Below the pieces are notes generated by a model. That model was not told where the DNA came from, ran no database searches, and saw only the letters and a list, made by a program, of their open reading frames with translations. Of a stretch of DNA of 64,000 bases, positions 34,733-46,091 are shown in pieces (position 1 is the stretch's first letter; each line of letters opens with the position of its first letter). Made by a program: the position numbers and the translations under genes. This DNA is from Cryptomeria japonica (lineage: Eukaryota > Streptophyta > Pinopsida > Cupressales > Cupressaceae), in the NCBI RefSeq assembly GCF_030272615.1, contig NC_081414.1, positions 767,386,153 to 767,450,152 of the forward strand. The letters are read 5' to 3'.

Positions 34733-34749
34733 TGTTTATTTCGTTGGAG

Positions 34750-37461
34750 ATGTCGAATAGGAAGAGGGGTAGGAAACCTGAATGTGGGGAAGGCCAGGAG
34801 AGGCCAACAAAAAGCATAACGTTGTCTTTGTACTTTGGCATTGGAAAAGATTGTGTTACTAGTGAAAATCAAGAAGTTACATCATCACAAGTACAAGTAC
34901 CAAATTCGCCACCTGCACCGCATGTTGAAGATGGCGGCGAACCTGATATCTCAAATCAGGATGATCTTGAAGAAGATTATCTGGTAGATACCCAAGTTAG
35001 CCAGAATGATATAATCAACTTGGGTGATAATTCCATTGATGATAATGCACGGAAGGGGAAAAGAAAAGCCATATCAAAAAATGGTGAACCACAATCAAAA
35101 AAGGATCGGGAGTGGGATATGTCAGTCAGGAGTTTTCAAATTAATTGGGCATCGAAGTATCCATTCATTGAACCAGTGGAGAATCCAATTGAAGGCGAGC
35201 CTCCAATAGAATGCAGGTGTAAGATTTGCACTTGGAAAAATAAGAAGGAAATTAGGTTGCAGCTAAAATTTGACACCATAGAAAAGCATATGGGTAAAGT
35301 TTATGAAAAATAAATGATAGATGGGGTTGAAAAATCAGTGATAAGATGGAAAACAAAGAATGAATGTAAGCATGTGAGGAATGCTGAAGAGTATTATTTT
35401 CATGAGAAATTACAGACGAAGCCTGCTGAAGTTAAAGGTTCTATTGAAGCTGTTTTTGGAAAAGCAATGCAAATAGAACCACTGGGAAAAGTTGTTCAGT
35501 TAAGCGTTGTTTTTCATATTTTGAGTAGAGGGCATGCTATGATAGATTTCCCATCAACTAGTGGTTTATTACACTTTTTGAAAGTTCCTAACTATCCTAA
35601 TAGACACTGGTCAGTAAACAGTGGATGGGAATGGGCAAGTTGTCTTGCTGAGGTTGAAATAGAAGATGTACAGGAAAAAATAAGAGAGTCAAACTTCATT
35701 GCATTTTCTTTAGACGAAGTTACGACAGTAGACAATACTTCATGGGTATGCATGCATGTTTATACTATAGAGAATCATACCCGCCAACCTCATCTACTAT
35801 CTGTTGCTAAAATGAAGGAGAGTGCGACAGCGGAAAATTTATTTCAACTAGTAAAGAGAAGTTTAATTGAATATGGAGGTATGGATGACATGATGGTAGC
35901 CAAAAAATTGGTTTGTGTTGGAGTAGATGGAGCTTCAGTAATGCAAGGTCACAGGAATGGTCTTTGTACAAAGATTGAAACTTCATTTGCACCGTACATT
36001 ACTACAATTCACTGCATGGCTCATAGAATGAATCTAGCTTTTGGAATTGTGAGCAAGTTTGCTTCGGTTAAAAAAATTGAAATTTTAATCAGAGAGCTCT
36101 ACTCACACTTCTGTCGAAGTCCCAAGCGATTTATGGAATTTCAACACTTTGCTGATGGATTAACTGATGGGAACAAGCTTCTCAAGGATAATGATACCAG
36201 ATGGATCTCTTTGGATGGTCCAGCGCATCGAGTGTTTTCAGAATATCCATCCTTGATTGGACTATTTCACACAACTCGCGACGAATCAGATCAACCAAAA
36301 TTTCCTGAACTTCTTGGCAAGTTAAGTAATTTAGAGACACTCTTAACTTTAGCAGCTCTTCTGCCCATGCTAGAGGAAATGAGGAATATTATGAAGGCTT
36401 CCCAAAAAAGAGCTCTGTATATTGCAGAATATGCTACGCTGCGTAAGATGACATGCATGACCATCGACAATCTCTATCGAAATGAACCAACACTATCTGA
36501 TGAAAAATTTGTTAAGTGGCAGACACTCACAGATTTGAACAATCTTGATAACTTTTTACAAATCGGTGCAGATGGGGAGGTATGTGCCAATGTACGGGGA
36601 GTTGAGATACCAATGCACTTCTATGCCATGGTTGACCCTGAGGAACTAGGAAAGCGCCCCAGGAAGAAACTAGCAAGAGTTACAAAGGAATATTTCGACA
36701 AGATTGTTGAGACTGTAACTACTTCTGTGAAGAAAATTGCATATGATCTTTCCTCAAAAATTAGAAGCAGATTCCCTCTTGACAGCCTACTCGTAGCCAT
36801 GTCTATTGTGTTTCCTCATTATTGGAGCCTCAACAATGCATTTGATTTTCGAAGTAAGCTACTAACTTTGATAAAACAATTTTGCATATCCAGAGAATTG
36901 AATGGAGTAACTATAAATGGAATATTAGACGAAACTCATCTTCAAGAGCAATCATCTCGTTTTGCATACACTATGAAACAACAATATGCCAAAATGGAGA
37001 ACCCCCGCGAAGAGGGATCAGTAACAAGGGTTTGGAAATATATAGCTGAGAACGCATCCTTGCGTGATTCAATACCAGAATATGTGAAGCTTGCTACTTT
37101 ATGTCTTACCATGATATTGGGTTCGGTGGAAGATGAGAGAGTTTTTAGTGCTTTGGGGTTCCTAAAATCAAAGCTAAGAAACAAACTAGAAAAAAAATTG
37201 GAAAATTGCTTGAGGCTCTATACATCTAGGTATGATGTCCACACTTTTCCTTACGATAGGGCACTGCAAATCTAGAGGTCCAAATGTGAAAGAAGAGGTT
37301 TGGGCAACACTTCAAACCAAAGTGCCAGTGGGACTAGTGGACCTACTGGTAGCATTGAGATGCAGTTCAGCGAAGATATGCAGACTCAGTCTCAGAGTAA
37401 TGAAACCACAGACGAGAATCAAGAAAGCATTGAATTTGATGAGGATGAATGGCAACTATAA
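34750..37461 (+). pseudogene. hAT transposase with two in-frame stops
   Basis: The enzyme would cut and rejoin the element's ends in the nucleus. I start at ATG 34750 (MSNRKRGRKPE), after the likely intron. The frame runs 903 positions to TAA at 37459-37461, interrupted by TAA 35311-35313 and TAG 37273-37275. The N-terminus is basic and acidic low complexity. A zinc-finger-like CRCKICTWKNK...EKH lies just before the first stop. The RNase H-like core has Asp in FSLDEVTT (codon 35713) and Asp in VCVGVDGASVMQG (codon 35926), with CMAHRMNL and DTRWISL. The hAT dimerisation tail SVEDERVFSALGFLKSKLRN is near 37120-37180. A Gln/Ser/Glu-rich tail ending FDEDEWQL continues in frame after the second stop, so the family's true C-terminus is probably there. 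It resembles the ZNF862/DUF4371-like hAT group. Confidence 0.9.
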
Positions 37462-38499
37462 GAGATTGGTATTTATTAATCTTATTACTATATCTCATCA
37501 TTCATATTACAAAAGCATATTACTTTTTGCAATTAGAATTTAATATTGATTTGTAATTTTATTTTTCAACTTTCTATTTCCAGATTTAAAATAGCATAAT
37601 AAAAAAAAACCATAGTGTGTTTATTGATACAGAGATATTTATTGTTTATTTATACATGTTTGAGTCTCAAATCTGTGTGATATATTTCAAAACCATATGA
37701 TAAATTTCATTCAATAGTAATACACATGTCGAGAACTTAGATTTTCATTAATTCTTTCAAAATATAGCCATATGATACATTTCATTCAATAGTAATACAC
37801 CAATCTGTGTGATTCTACATGCCAATTGCAAAAGTGAATACAAAGTTTTAGACCCCTTTGCAAACGACCGTGAATTCCCTTTTATAGAAACAAGAGAGCA
37901 ACAACAACTCTTGTGTGATTCTCCAATGTCCATGCAAAAGTGAATACAAAGTTTCAGAACCCTTTGCAAAATTACAAATGACCCTGAATTCCCTTTTATA
38001 GAAACAAGGGAGCAACAACAGCTTCAGGTCGACTTGCAAGTTTGCAACATGTGAACACTGAACATCAAAATCACAAACTCAACACATATTTATATGGCCA
38101 TCACAGGCCGTATTAGCAATTTAACATCTGCTACATGTTTGATGTCTCCTGTTCAAAAAACAGAGTTCAAAATTAAATATTAATTCACGCCATGAGTCAT
38201 GACAAATTAAACATAGATAATAGCTATAGGAGTGCCTAAAACCTACTAATCAGAAAAAGAGAAATGCATAAATGTTAAAGCAAGGGAGAATTTGAGAATA
38301 CAAATTTACTGGCTGAAGTTTTGCAGTGTGCATCATAGATTCATAGGCTGGATTAGCAAAATAGCAATAGCGAGTGCTGTTTTTTCCCTATTCATAAATT
38401 AGATTCATAGGCTAGATTAACAAAATAGCAAATAGGAAAAAAAACAAACCTTGAAATTAAGAATAAAAGAAGAAAATTGTGCAATACATACTATGATTC
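37462..38499. repeat. Intergenic DNA with short duplications
   Basis: Between the convergent transposase and leftward ORF. GCAAAAGTGAATACAAAGTT...AATTCCCTTTTATAGAAACA occurs twice (about 37827 and 37932). CATTTCATTCAATAGTAATA-like words occur near 37700 and 37777, and CATAGATTCATAGGCTGGAT-like words near 38333 and 38400. No gene seen. Confidence 0.6.
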
Positions 38500-41400
38500 T
38501 TAAGAATTCTGTGCCAATTTTTGTAGGGTGCTCCACTCTTCGTCTGATGGAAGGTCAATATTCTGTAAACTATGGAAAGTCAACTCCAACTTCGTCAACA
38601 TTCCATATTTAGAAGATTTACTTGACATCACTATTTCATCCAATAGCGAATTTAGAGTTGTAAATGGTTGGATGAATTCCAAAAAGTTTTGGGAGTTGTG
38701 TCCTTTGGAAGCAAGTCTAAATCAAACTTCATTTTTTTCTCCATGATTTCTTTGTAAGCTTCTTCTCCAATGAATTTATTTTCTATGTCAACAGGCTTAG
38801 GCAAACCAAGTTTAATCAAATTATTTTTCTTTTCTTGTAGCTTCATTATCTTTTTTCCACAACTTTCCATAACTTTTGATGTTTCCTTTAGCTTCTGGCA
38901 TTTTTGAATGATAGATGATGTCTTAACTGTGGCATCAATGCGGCTCTTAATTCCCTTAGATGCCAAGTAGCTATCACTAGAACTGTAGATTCCTTTCAGA
39001 ATCTTTTTTGCCATTTCCTCTTTTGAATAAACATGTGTGCTCTTCTCATAGTGCCGTTTGATTTTTTAAAAAATTGTCTCATACTTTCAGTCAATTGAAA
39101 CCATTCACACAACTTCTCACTCCTCTACATTATTTCCCGCCAAATGTTTTCTTGTATATACTTCATTGTATTTTTCATATTATTTTTGAATCTATCATCC
39201 AAAGTTTTTATTTTATCACTTGCATTGTGCAGGTCTTCTTTCATTTGTGCACATTTTTCTCTTTCTTCCTCTACTTCCTCTTGCAAATGTTTTTCTTTTT
39301 CCTTCCCATGATCCAATAGGTCCTGTAATTTTTTCATTTCGGCGACAGCAGACTCATAACTTCTGTATAATTTTTGAAAACTAGCTTTTTCCTCAATAAT
39401 TTTTTTACTGCTTTTAGCCAATTTTTCTGTCAGGTCCTTCAATTCTACATCCTTCTTGTCCTACTCTACAATTTCTACTGCAGAGCCCAAATTTTTTATC
39501 CTTTTCTGTAATTCATTGCTCTTGCTATCTGCTGCTTTCCTCCTTGATTTCTCATTTTCCAGGTCTGCCCATAACTTTTCTATTTGTTTCTCCAGTTTAT
39601 TTTTTTCTCTCTCCACCTTTAGTAGTGAAGTGTAGACCACTACGTTAGTCCTTTTCGACACACTAATTTTGTCCACATTATGTACTTTGGAGAAATCCAT
39701 TTGGAGGGTGCTAACTTGAAATTGAGAGGGATCTATCTGACTATGTGGTGGATTTTTATCTTTAGATGGGCCCGGGGGCATAACAACCATGAACTCCATC
39801 ATATCTTTCTGTGGGTCATATGTTGGAAATACCCTGTTCCTTGCAGGTTGTTTGTTTACAACTTCAGACACGGAATTCCTATGAAATACTTTCTTTTTTT
39901 CTTTATTTGCTTTTGTCGTGTGTTCAAATTTTTCATAGTAATCACGAAATTGAAAATCTGGGGTTGCTGAAGCAATTGAATGTTTGAAAGGTGACATAGG
40001 AATACCATAGGCTCTAGTTCCACTTATTCCTGTGGTTTTAACTAATGCTTGACCAGGATTAGGATTACCAACAACAATTCCTGATGCTGTCCCACTCCCA
40101 CTGACACTTTCATGTGTAGTTTTCATAGTCTTTTGAGGTGTGTGATCTGAAGCTGCAAATGATTGATTTGTAGTGTCAGTGGCACTTGATATAGGATTCT
40201 CAATAGTATGAGATTGAGTATCTACCTCTAGTGGCCTCTTGCGAGAGATATTTTGTTGTTGCCCTTGTCCAACACCAATCACAGCGGCACTTGACTGAAC
40301 AATAATAGGAATACTATCCCCAGATTCCCCACCAGTGGCAGTGGCACTTAATTCACCACCAATGGGAATACCATGATGTGGTGGTGGTTGTGGATTTGAA
40401 CCAGAAACAAATGTAGGTGGACCCTGAGGGTAATGAGTAGTACCTATCCCTGATGAATCTGAAGAATCAAGTCCAATGACTAGTTTATAAAGACCTTTTG
40501 ATTTTGACTATGATGGAAGTTGTACCTGAAGTGGATACCAAATGCCCTCTCCTCTGGGACCTAGACCACCACCTTCAAAACCCATTTTTTCCCAAAGGTT
40601 TGCCCCTTTGCTATATTTGTCTTTCATGGACTCACTGACTCCACCTAATATTTTAGGCACTGTAGTAGTTGTTGGAGGGGGCTCAACGACAACCTCATGC
40701 TCATCATCATCACCTTCAGTCCCACCATGCTCCATATCCCACAATTTGCTAAACTCTGCATCCTCGTCGATGCTCTCAAATTCTGCACTTGTCTTTGGTT
40801 CACCGAGATTCCTCCTCATAGTCCAAAAATCATTTATTTTGGTTTGAGTCCAACAATTCTCTTTACATTCGTGCATAATTGATTTGGGAATAGTTTTCTT
40901 AGATGGATTAGCAGATTTTATGTAGAAATTGTAGGACCTCCTATTTTGGATGCCCTCATTGCCCTGGCCCTCCATAATTTGTGATGAAATTTGTTCTGTT
41001 GAAATGTTATTGTCAGCTGTAATTTTCTCCATCTCTTTTTTAACCTCATCCTAGGAGTCCTTGTTTCTAAGCTTTTCTAGCAATGGTTTACTTTCATGTT
41101 GACATAATGCTGAAGAGTTCCCATTTTTCTTAAGCCTTACTTGAACTACACCGATTGGATCATACTGCCAGAGACCCTCGTCACCAAAGTTAAAAACTAT
41201 CAAGAAATCATGTGCCACAATGAATGCTTTTCTCTCAAATGTGAACCCTCCACATGAGAAAGGCAAGGAAGGAAATATGCTCTTCTTTTGTTGACCATGG
41301 AAGTGCCTATCTATGCTCTCCAATTGCCGTACATACTCTAATGCAAATACCCTCTATGTCACATGTATTGGAAGTCTGTATGGTTTTACTGCCGATCTGT

Positions 41401-42532
41401 AAAACCTTAACACGGTGAATTCTTCCATGAAGAACTAGTCAGCCAATTCTATTTGACTTCCAAGTTGAATGCAATTTCTACAAGACACAGGCAACCTAGG
41501 CATTGGAGTGCTTGTAATTTCATTATACATTGGTGCCAAAAAGAAGTCTACAAAATGGTTGTAGTTCTTTCTGTTATCATGCATCCTTATCTTTGGGCTC
41601 CAATCATATATTGGACAGTCTGTTCTCTTCCCAGTCCTCTCATCAATCTTATAGCTCACAATTTGAAGCTTGTTGGTCTCAAATATTGCACGAAACTTGG
41701 ATAGAAGGAGATAGCACAAGTAGGATGAGAACCTAAATGTCTTACAGGAACCTTTTTTGATCATAAGTAATTGTTTTTGCATGGATTTTACAATGTGATC
41801 AATAAAATTATATCTTACTGGCTGACTTGCACAATGGATATTATAAATCATTTCAAGAAGGCTTGCACCCACTTCCCTATCATTTTCCAATCCCAGGCAA
41901 AACGACAGCAAGGAAATAGTGTCCTCAACCCATGGAACAAAATTTTTAGAATCATAAGGAGGCTTATGATTTTGATCCAACACAATACCAGTACCAATCT
42001 TTATTAGACCTTTGATAAATGAATCTCTGCGACTTGGATCGAGACTCTCATAATTCCCTGCCAGCTTTTCAAGGTCAATTTGGATGTTTGAATTTTGGGC
42101 TTCAAATTCTAGGTTCAACAAACGAGCAAATTCTCCCTCGTTTATGGATAGAATTTCCTCTTTTGTATTTTTATTGACAATTTCTTTTTTATCTTCATCA
42201 TAATTTTCGGCGTAGACCATGACAAAATCAGGGCAAGGGAATACTTCAGGTAACACCATACTTCCCAATCCAACATCCCACGATGCAATTTTATTTGTTA
42301 TTTTTTGTAACATTGGGTTGAAAACAGTAAATTTTGCCCTGGATGCATCTGCCGCCTTACTAGACAATGTATATCTAATATCTATGATACACTTTTCACC
42401 ATGGATAGCAGGGTCATAAATATCATGGTATTCATCAGTGAAACCTGGTGTTTTAACCAGTTCAGTTAGGTTAAGGTACATTTTGTTTTTCACTTGGCTT
42501 CTTGTTGAACTATTGCTTCTCGTTTTCCCCAT
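38500..42532 (-). pseudogene. Cargo ORF of about 1,340 codons: G-patch and coiled-coil protein, six TAG stops
   Basis: The start is ATG at 42532 (MGKTRSNSSTRSQ). One frame is open from there to about 39070, broken only by six TAG codons (41435-41437, 41354-41356, 41051-41053, 40508-40510, 39461-39463, 39125-39127). Two one-base losses then shift the frame, one in a T6A6 run near 39070 and one in a T5 run near 38690, before the stop at 38500. In order: a globular N-terminal domain (DFVMVYAENYDEDKK, SINEGEFARLLNLEF, LSFCLGLENDREVGASLLEM) loosely like plant-transposon mobile domains; a second part with FTVLRFYRSAVKPYRLP and SCGGFTFERKAFIVAHDF; an acidic stretch; a G-patch-like WEKMGFEGGGLGPRGEG (near 40510-40600); a Ser/Gly/Pro-rich linker; and coiled coils (39660-39150). 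G-patch motifs bind RNA or activate helicases. The function here is unknown. The convergent transposase and shared element ends make it cargo or an accessory transposition protein. Confidence 0.8.
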
Positions 42533-43067
42533 CACTATTATTGTTAATAATTCAAAATAATGCTAGGCAGCTAGATAAAAACCTGAAAATGCTAACCCTC
42601 AAATTGGACCATGAGATTACCAAAAGCAAAAAAGGTGGGATGTAGGTGTTCTAGATTTTACCCGGAAATTGGAATTTCTATTTCACTAGATTGGCGCAGA
42701 CAGTCTTTGTTGCAACTTGCATTCCTCAATCTAGTAGCTGTTTCTGAATCTCCCTCGATTTACAGGTTTATCCAAGAAATGAAAGACGATTATGATTTAC
42801 GAGTCTCTTATTTTGAAAACTCTAAAAAGTAGAAAAGTAAAACCTAAAGGGCAAAATATCAAGAATCATGTTGTAATTTTATTAATTACTATTAATAACT
42901 AATCGATGCCGAAGGACAAAACATTCATTACTTCAGTATAAATTTTGAGGACATTAAGAATCATGTTGTAATTTTATTAATTATTATTAATTATTCGATG
43001 CCGAAGGACAAAACATTCAATACTTCAGTATAAATTCTGAATTTATGAGGACATTAAATGTAATACG
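42533..43067. repeat. Divergent intergenic start with 91-bp duplication
   Basis: AGAATCATGTTGTAATTTTA followed by ATGCCGAAGGACAAAACATT occurs twice (from about 42868 and about 42958). The upstream control region of the leftward cargo gene must lie in this stretch; no clear TATA box was seen. The 73-codon rightward ORF at 42611-42832 has no recognisable content. Confidence 0.55.
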
Positions 43068-44150
43068 TTCAATTCTGGGTGAAGTTCTCCCAAATGTGTT
43101 CACTTCCCACATTCGGGCCGAAATCCACCCTAAGCCATTGATCTTTGCTCATCCAACGGACGAGGGACCAAGGTACCTGTTGTGACTTTACGGGTGATTT
43201 TTTTAAGTCTGTTTAATAATTTTAAACTTCTGTCCGAAAAAGTGCTTTACAGACTTACTTATATTTAATTAAATTTAAAACGTTTCAATTCCGGGTGACG
43301 TTCTCCCAAATGTGTTCACTTCCCACATTCAGGCCGAAATCCACCCTAAGCCGTTGATCTTTGCTCATCCAACGGATGATGGTACTTGTTGTTAGTTGTC
43401 ATGGGTCCCATCACTTCTGCTAGTTTTCAGGCACGTCACCATACTCGTGTCACTTTTCCAGTTTGATTTTTAGTCTATTTAATCATTTTAAATCTCCGCC
43501 CGAAAAAAAGCTTTATGGACTTAATTGTATTTAATTACATTTAAAATGTCCAATTCCGGGCGAAGTTCTCCCAAATGTGTTCACTTCCCACATTCAGGCC
43601 GAAATCCACCCTAGTCGTTGATCTTTGTTCATCCAACGGTTGCGGGTCGATGTTACCTGTTTTAAGATGTAGTGGGTCCCACGACTTCTGCCATTTTTCT
43701 GGCACATCACCATACTCTCGTCACTTTTCTGGTTTGATTTTTAGTCTATTTAATCATTTTAAAATTCTGCCCGAAAAAGAGATTTTTAGAATTAATTACA
43801 TTTAATTAAATTTAAAATGTCCAATTCCGGGCGAAGTTCTCAGAAAGGTGTTCGCTTCCCACATTCGGGCCGAAATCCACCCTAGCCGTTGATCTTTGTT
43901 CATCCAATGATCGATGGTACCTATTTTTCGATGAAGTGGGTCCCACAACTTCCGCCATTTTTTCTGGCACGTCACCATACTCATTACTTTTCTGGTCTGT
44001 TTTTAAAGTCTACTAAATCATTTTAAAATTCCTCCCGAAAAAGAGATTTATAGTCTATAGAGTCATAGACTATAAGTATTAAGTATAGACTTTCACTTAA
44101 TTCTATTTAATTAAATTTAAAATGTTCAATTCCGGGCATTGGGCAATAGT
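43068..44150. repeat. Tandem units with CCGGGCGAAGTTCTCCC
   Basis: Four full units and a fifth start, near 43068, 43286, 43550, 43821 and 44129, so spacing is about 218, 264, 271 and 308 bp. Shared blocks are AATTCCGGGCGAAGTTCTCC, GTGTTCACTTCCCACATTCG, GTTGATCTTTGTTCATCCAA and a CGCCCGAAAAAGAG end. A diverged single copy lies near 47073. The array sits between the leftward ORF at 42532 and the rightward ORF at 44777. Confidence 0.88.
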
Positions 44151-44776
44151 TTGAGATAACTATTAAAAATAATGTTAATATTATTTGTAAAATTTTTTAA
44201 TTCAAAAATAGTATTAAACATGAAACTTAGTTTCTAGAATAAAACAAATAACTAAATAAAAATATAAATTTTGGTCTGCAATTTGAAAGGTAAAAGTTTA
44301 ATATTAAAAAGAAAACATTCAAATATTAAATCTAAAAGATTAATTTAACGTTTAACAAAATTCTTTGAAAATATGTTTACGATATACCATTTTCAAAAAT
44401 AGTTAAAAAATATATATAAAATTTCAACATAAATTTAGTCTATTAATTTAAAAAAATGTGCAACTGGAGTCCTCAACCTGTTAAGGCGAGAAAATTTGGA
44501 AAGTACAAATGCCAAGGTGGCGATTAATTGTTGCACAAGGAGTTGTCTACGACATGCCGCACGAAAGGAGGAAGGGGAGGATGGTAGGAAATCTTTTTCC
44601 TGATCTCATGGCATTAATGTCTTATTGTGCACATTCATTACCCGACCTATAAGAGTTAAGATGGAGGTAGATTTTTTTACCTTTTCATCTGTGTACCACT
44701 TTTTGCTTTGAAGCAGCTGCAAGTGCAGAACAAATTTGTAGTTCGTAGTTCATAGAATCATACCTTCTGTAAGACA
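44151..44776. other. AT-rich leader region of the rightward cargo ORF
   Basis: AT-rich to about 44460, then GC-balanced. CCTATAAG near 44645 could be a weak TATA box about 130 bp before the ATG at 44777; confidence in that is low. Confidence 0.35.
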
Positions 44777-45448
44777 ATGGAGGCCAATTTCACACTTCGA
44801 ACAAACAAGAAGTTGGTGCCCTTTTTGGGCAAAGTATCTGATAAACGAATGTAAGGACTATTCAGGTTTAAGGAGGAGAAGTTGTGGGCGGCAGCTCGAC
44901 TGATGCTTGTAGAGGAGGTGGCACATATCAGTCACCGGTATCGAACTAACATGGAGGTTTACTCTCTAATTATGGCGTGGGCCTGTGAATTCGAACCGGA
45001 GCTGGAAAAGGTGAAACTCACATTGGTCAAATTGATTGATGGGGAGTTTTTGATTAACCTGGATTCAATCTTGGAGTGGGTGGTGCCGGGAGTTGGCATT
45101 CGAATTATGGAAGGGGACGACCAAGAGGAATTGCTTCCTTTTATTCGTGGCCCAGAGGATGAAATCAAATACCAGTGCCGTGAACGAGCCCGAGTGGGGT
45201 GGGAAGCGATGAAACTCTTTGTTAAATTAACGAGGGTGGATGAAGTCCTAAATGCTTTGCATGTGGTGGCAAGGATGGAGGTTGGTAGGGCATTGAGAGA
45301 TAGGGCTGAAGAAGGAAGGGCCATACAGCTACTGGCAAGCTTGGAGGGCGACCCCGACTTTGAGTTCCTAAACTGCATTCCAAAAATGAAAGCTGAAGCG
45401 GCAAAAGGGAAAGGCAAAGCATCGACCTTTGAGGAGGGAAGGGACTAG
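44777..45448 (+). pseudogene. Cargo ORF, 223 codons, unrecognised, one stop
   Basis: The start is ATG 44777 (MEANFTLRTNKKLVPFLGK). A TAA at 44852-44854 interrupts the frame after 25 codons, and it then stays open to TAG at 45446. The protein is mostly helical and charged: LMLVEEVAHISHRYRTNMEV, LDSILEWVVPGVGIRIMEGD, ALHVVARMEVGRALRDRAEE, and a Lys/Ala tail AKGKGKAS. No family recognised. It lies inside the hAT element and looks as protein-like as the transposase, so it is probably a decayed real gene. GTAAGG at the stop could mimic a splice donor, but the nearest acceptor would leave a 15-bp intron, too short to be spliced. Confidence 0.6.
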
Positions 45449-46091
45449 GAGGACCAGGGGGATAGTGAGACTGAGTGAGCGGCCTATCGACAATGAACTA
45501 GTTTTTTTGTCTGCTTGCTATAAGTTGTGGACAAATTTTGTATCTTGAAACGTTTCAATTAATTGAATGAAAAAACCTTGACCGATAAACTTTTGTATCT
45601 TGCAACTTTTGAAATTTTGTATTTTGAATGACTATATAGTAATAGTACATATTTATAAAATTATAATCAACCATAATCAATGTACAAATAATTAGTGGAA
45701 CGAATTGAATTTTTTTTTTATAGCATTACATAAAAAGATCACGGTATTAAATTTATTTCCATTGTTTAACAAATAATTGAAATAACGTAGCCGGTAGCTC
45801 ATATACAAAAAGCATTTGAAAGAAATTAATTAATAAAAATGAAATAGAATTATAGAAAGCATTTTTATATCCATAAGAATGTAAGAGACAAAGTGAAACA
45901 AACTGGAATTTGAAAAATTATCATTAAATTATTTATGCTTTTGAAATCTACAATTTTTTCGTCAGAGACTTGAGTCCCCCCAAAACTTGAAAGCCAAAAT
46001 GAGTGAGCCTCTAGCACTCAACCTGTTAGGGTTCAAGGACATAGGAAAAAAAAACTACAGGTAGTGGAATTGTTTACAATTTTTCCCTATG
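45449..46091. other. Intergenic DNA between two convergent cargo ORFs
   Basis: AT-rich, with no ORF. It should contain the 3' ends of both neighbours' transcripts. Confidence 0.45.

Noticed and set aside
35314-37275. 653-codon ORF as a complete transposase gene by itself
   Set aside because: Same-frame coding sequence precedes it (zinc-finger-like segment) and follows it (acidic tail), so it is a piece of a longer frame.
39060-39080. Programmed -1 frameshift at the T6A6 run
   Set aside because: The run does not form an X XXY YYZ slippery heptamer in the zero frame, and the gene is otherwise decayed.
44850-44866. 15-bp intron at GTAAGG in the rightward cargo ORF
   Set aside because: Far too short to be spliced; an in-frame stop is the simpler reading.
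44959-45417. 152-codon ORF antisense to the rightward cargo ORF
   Set aside because: Opposite-strand shadow. The + strand frame extends to an upstream ATG and has better-balanced composition.
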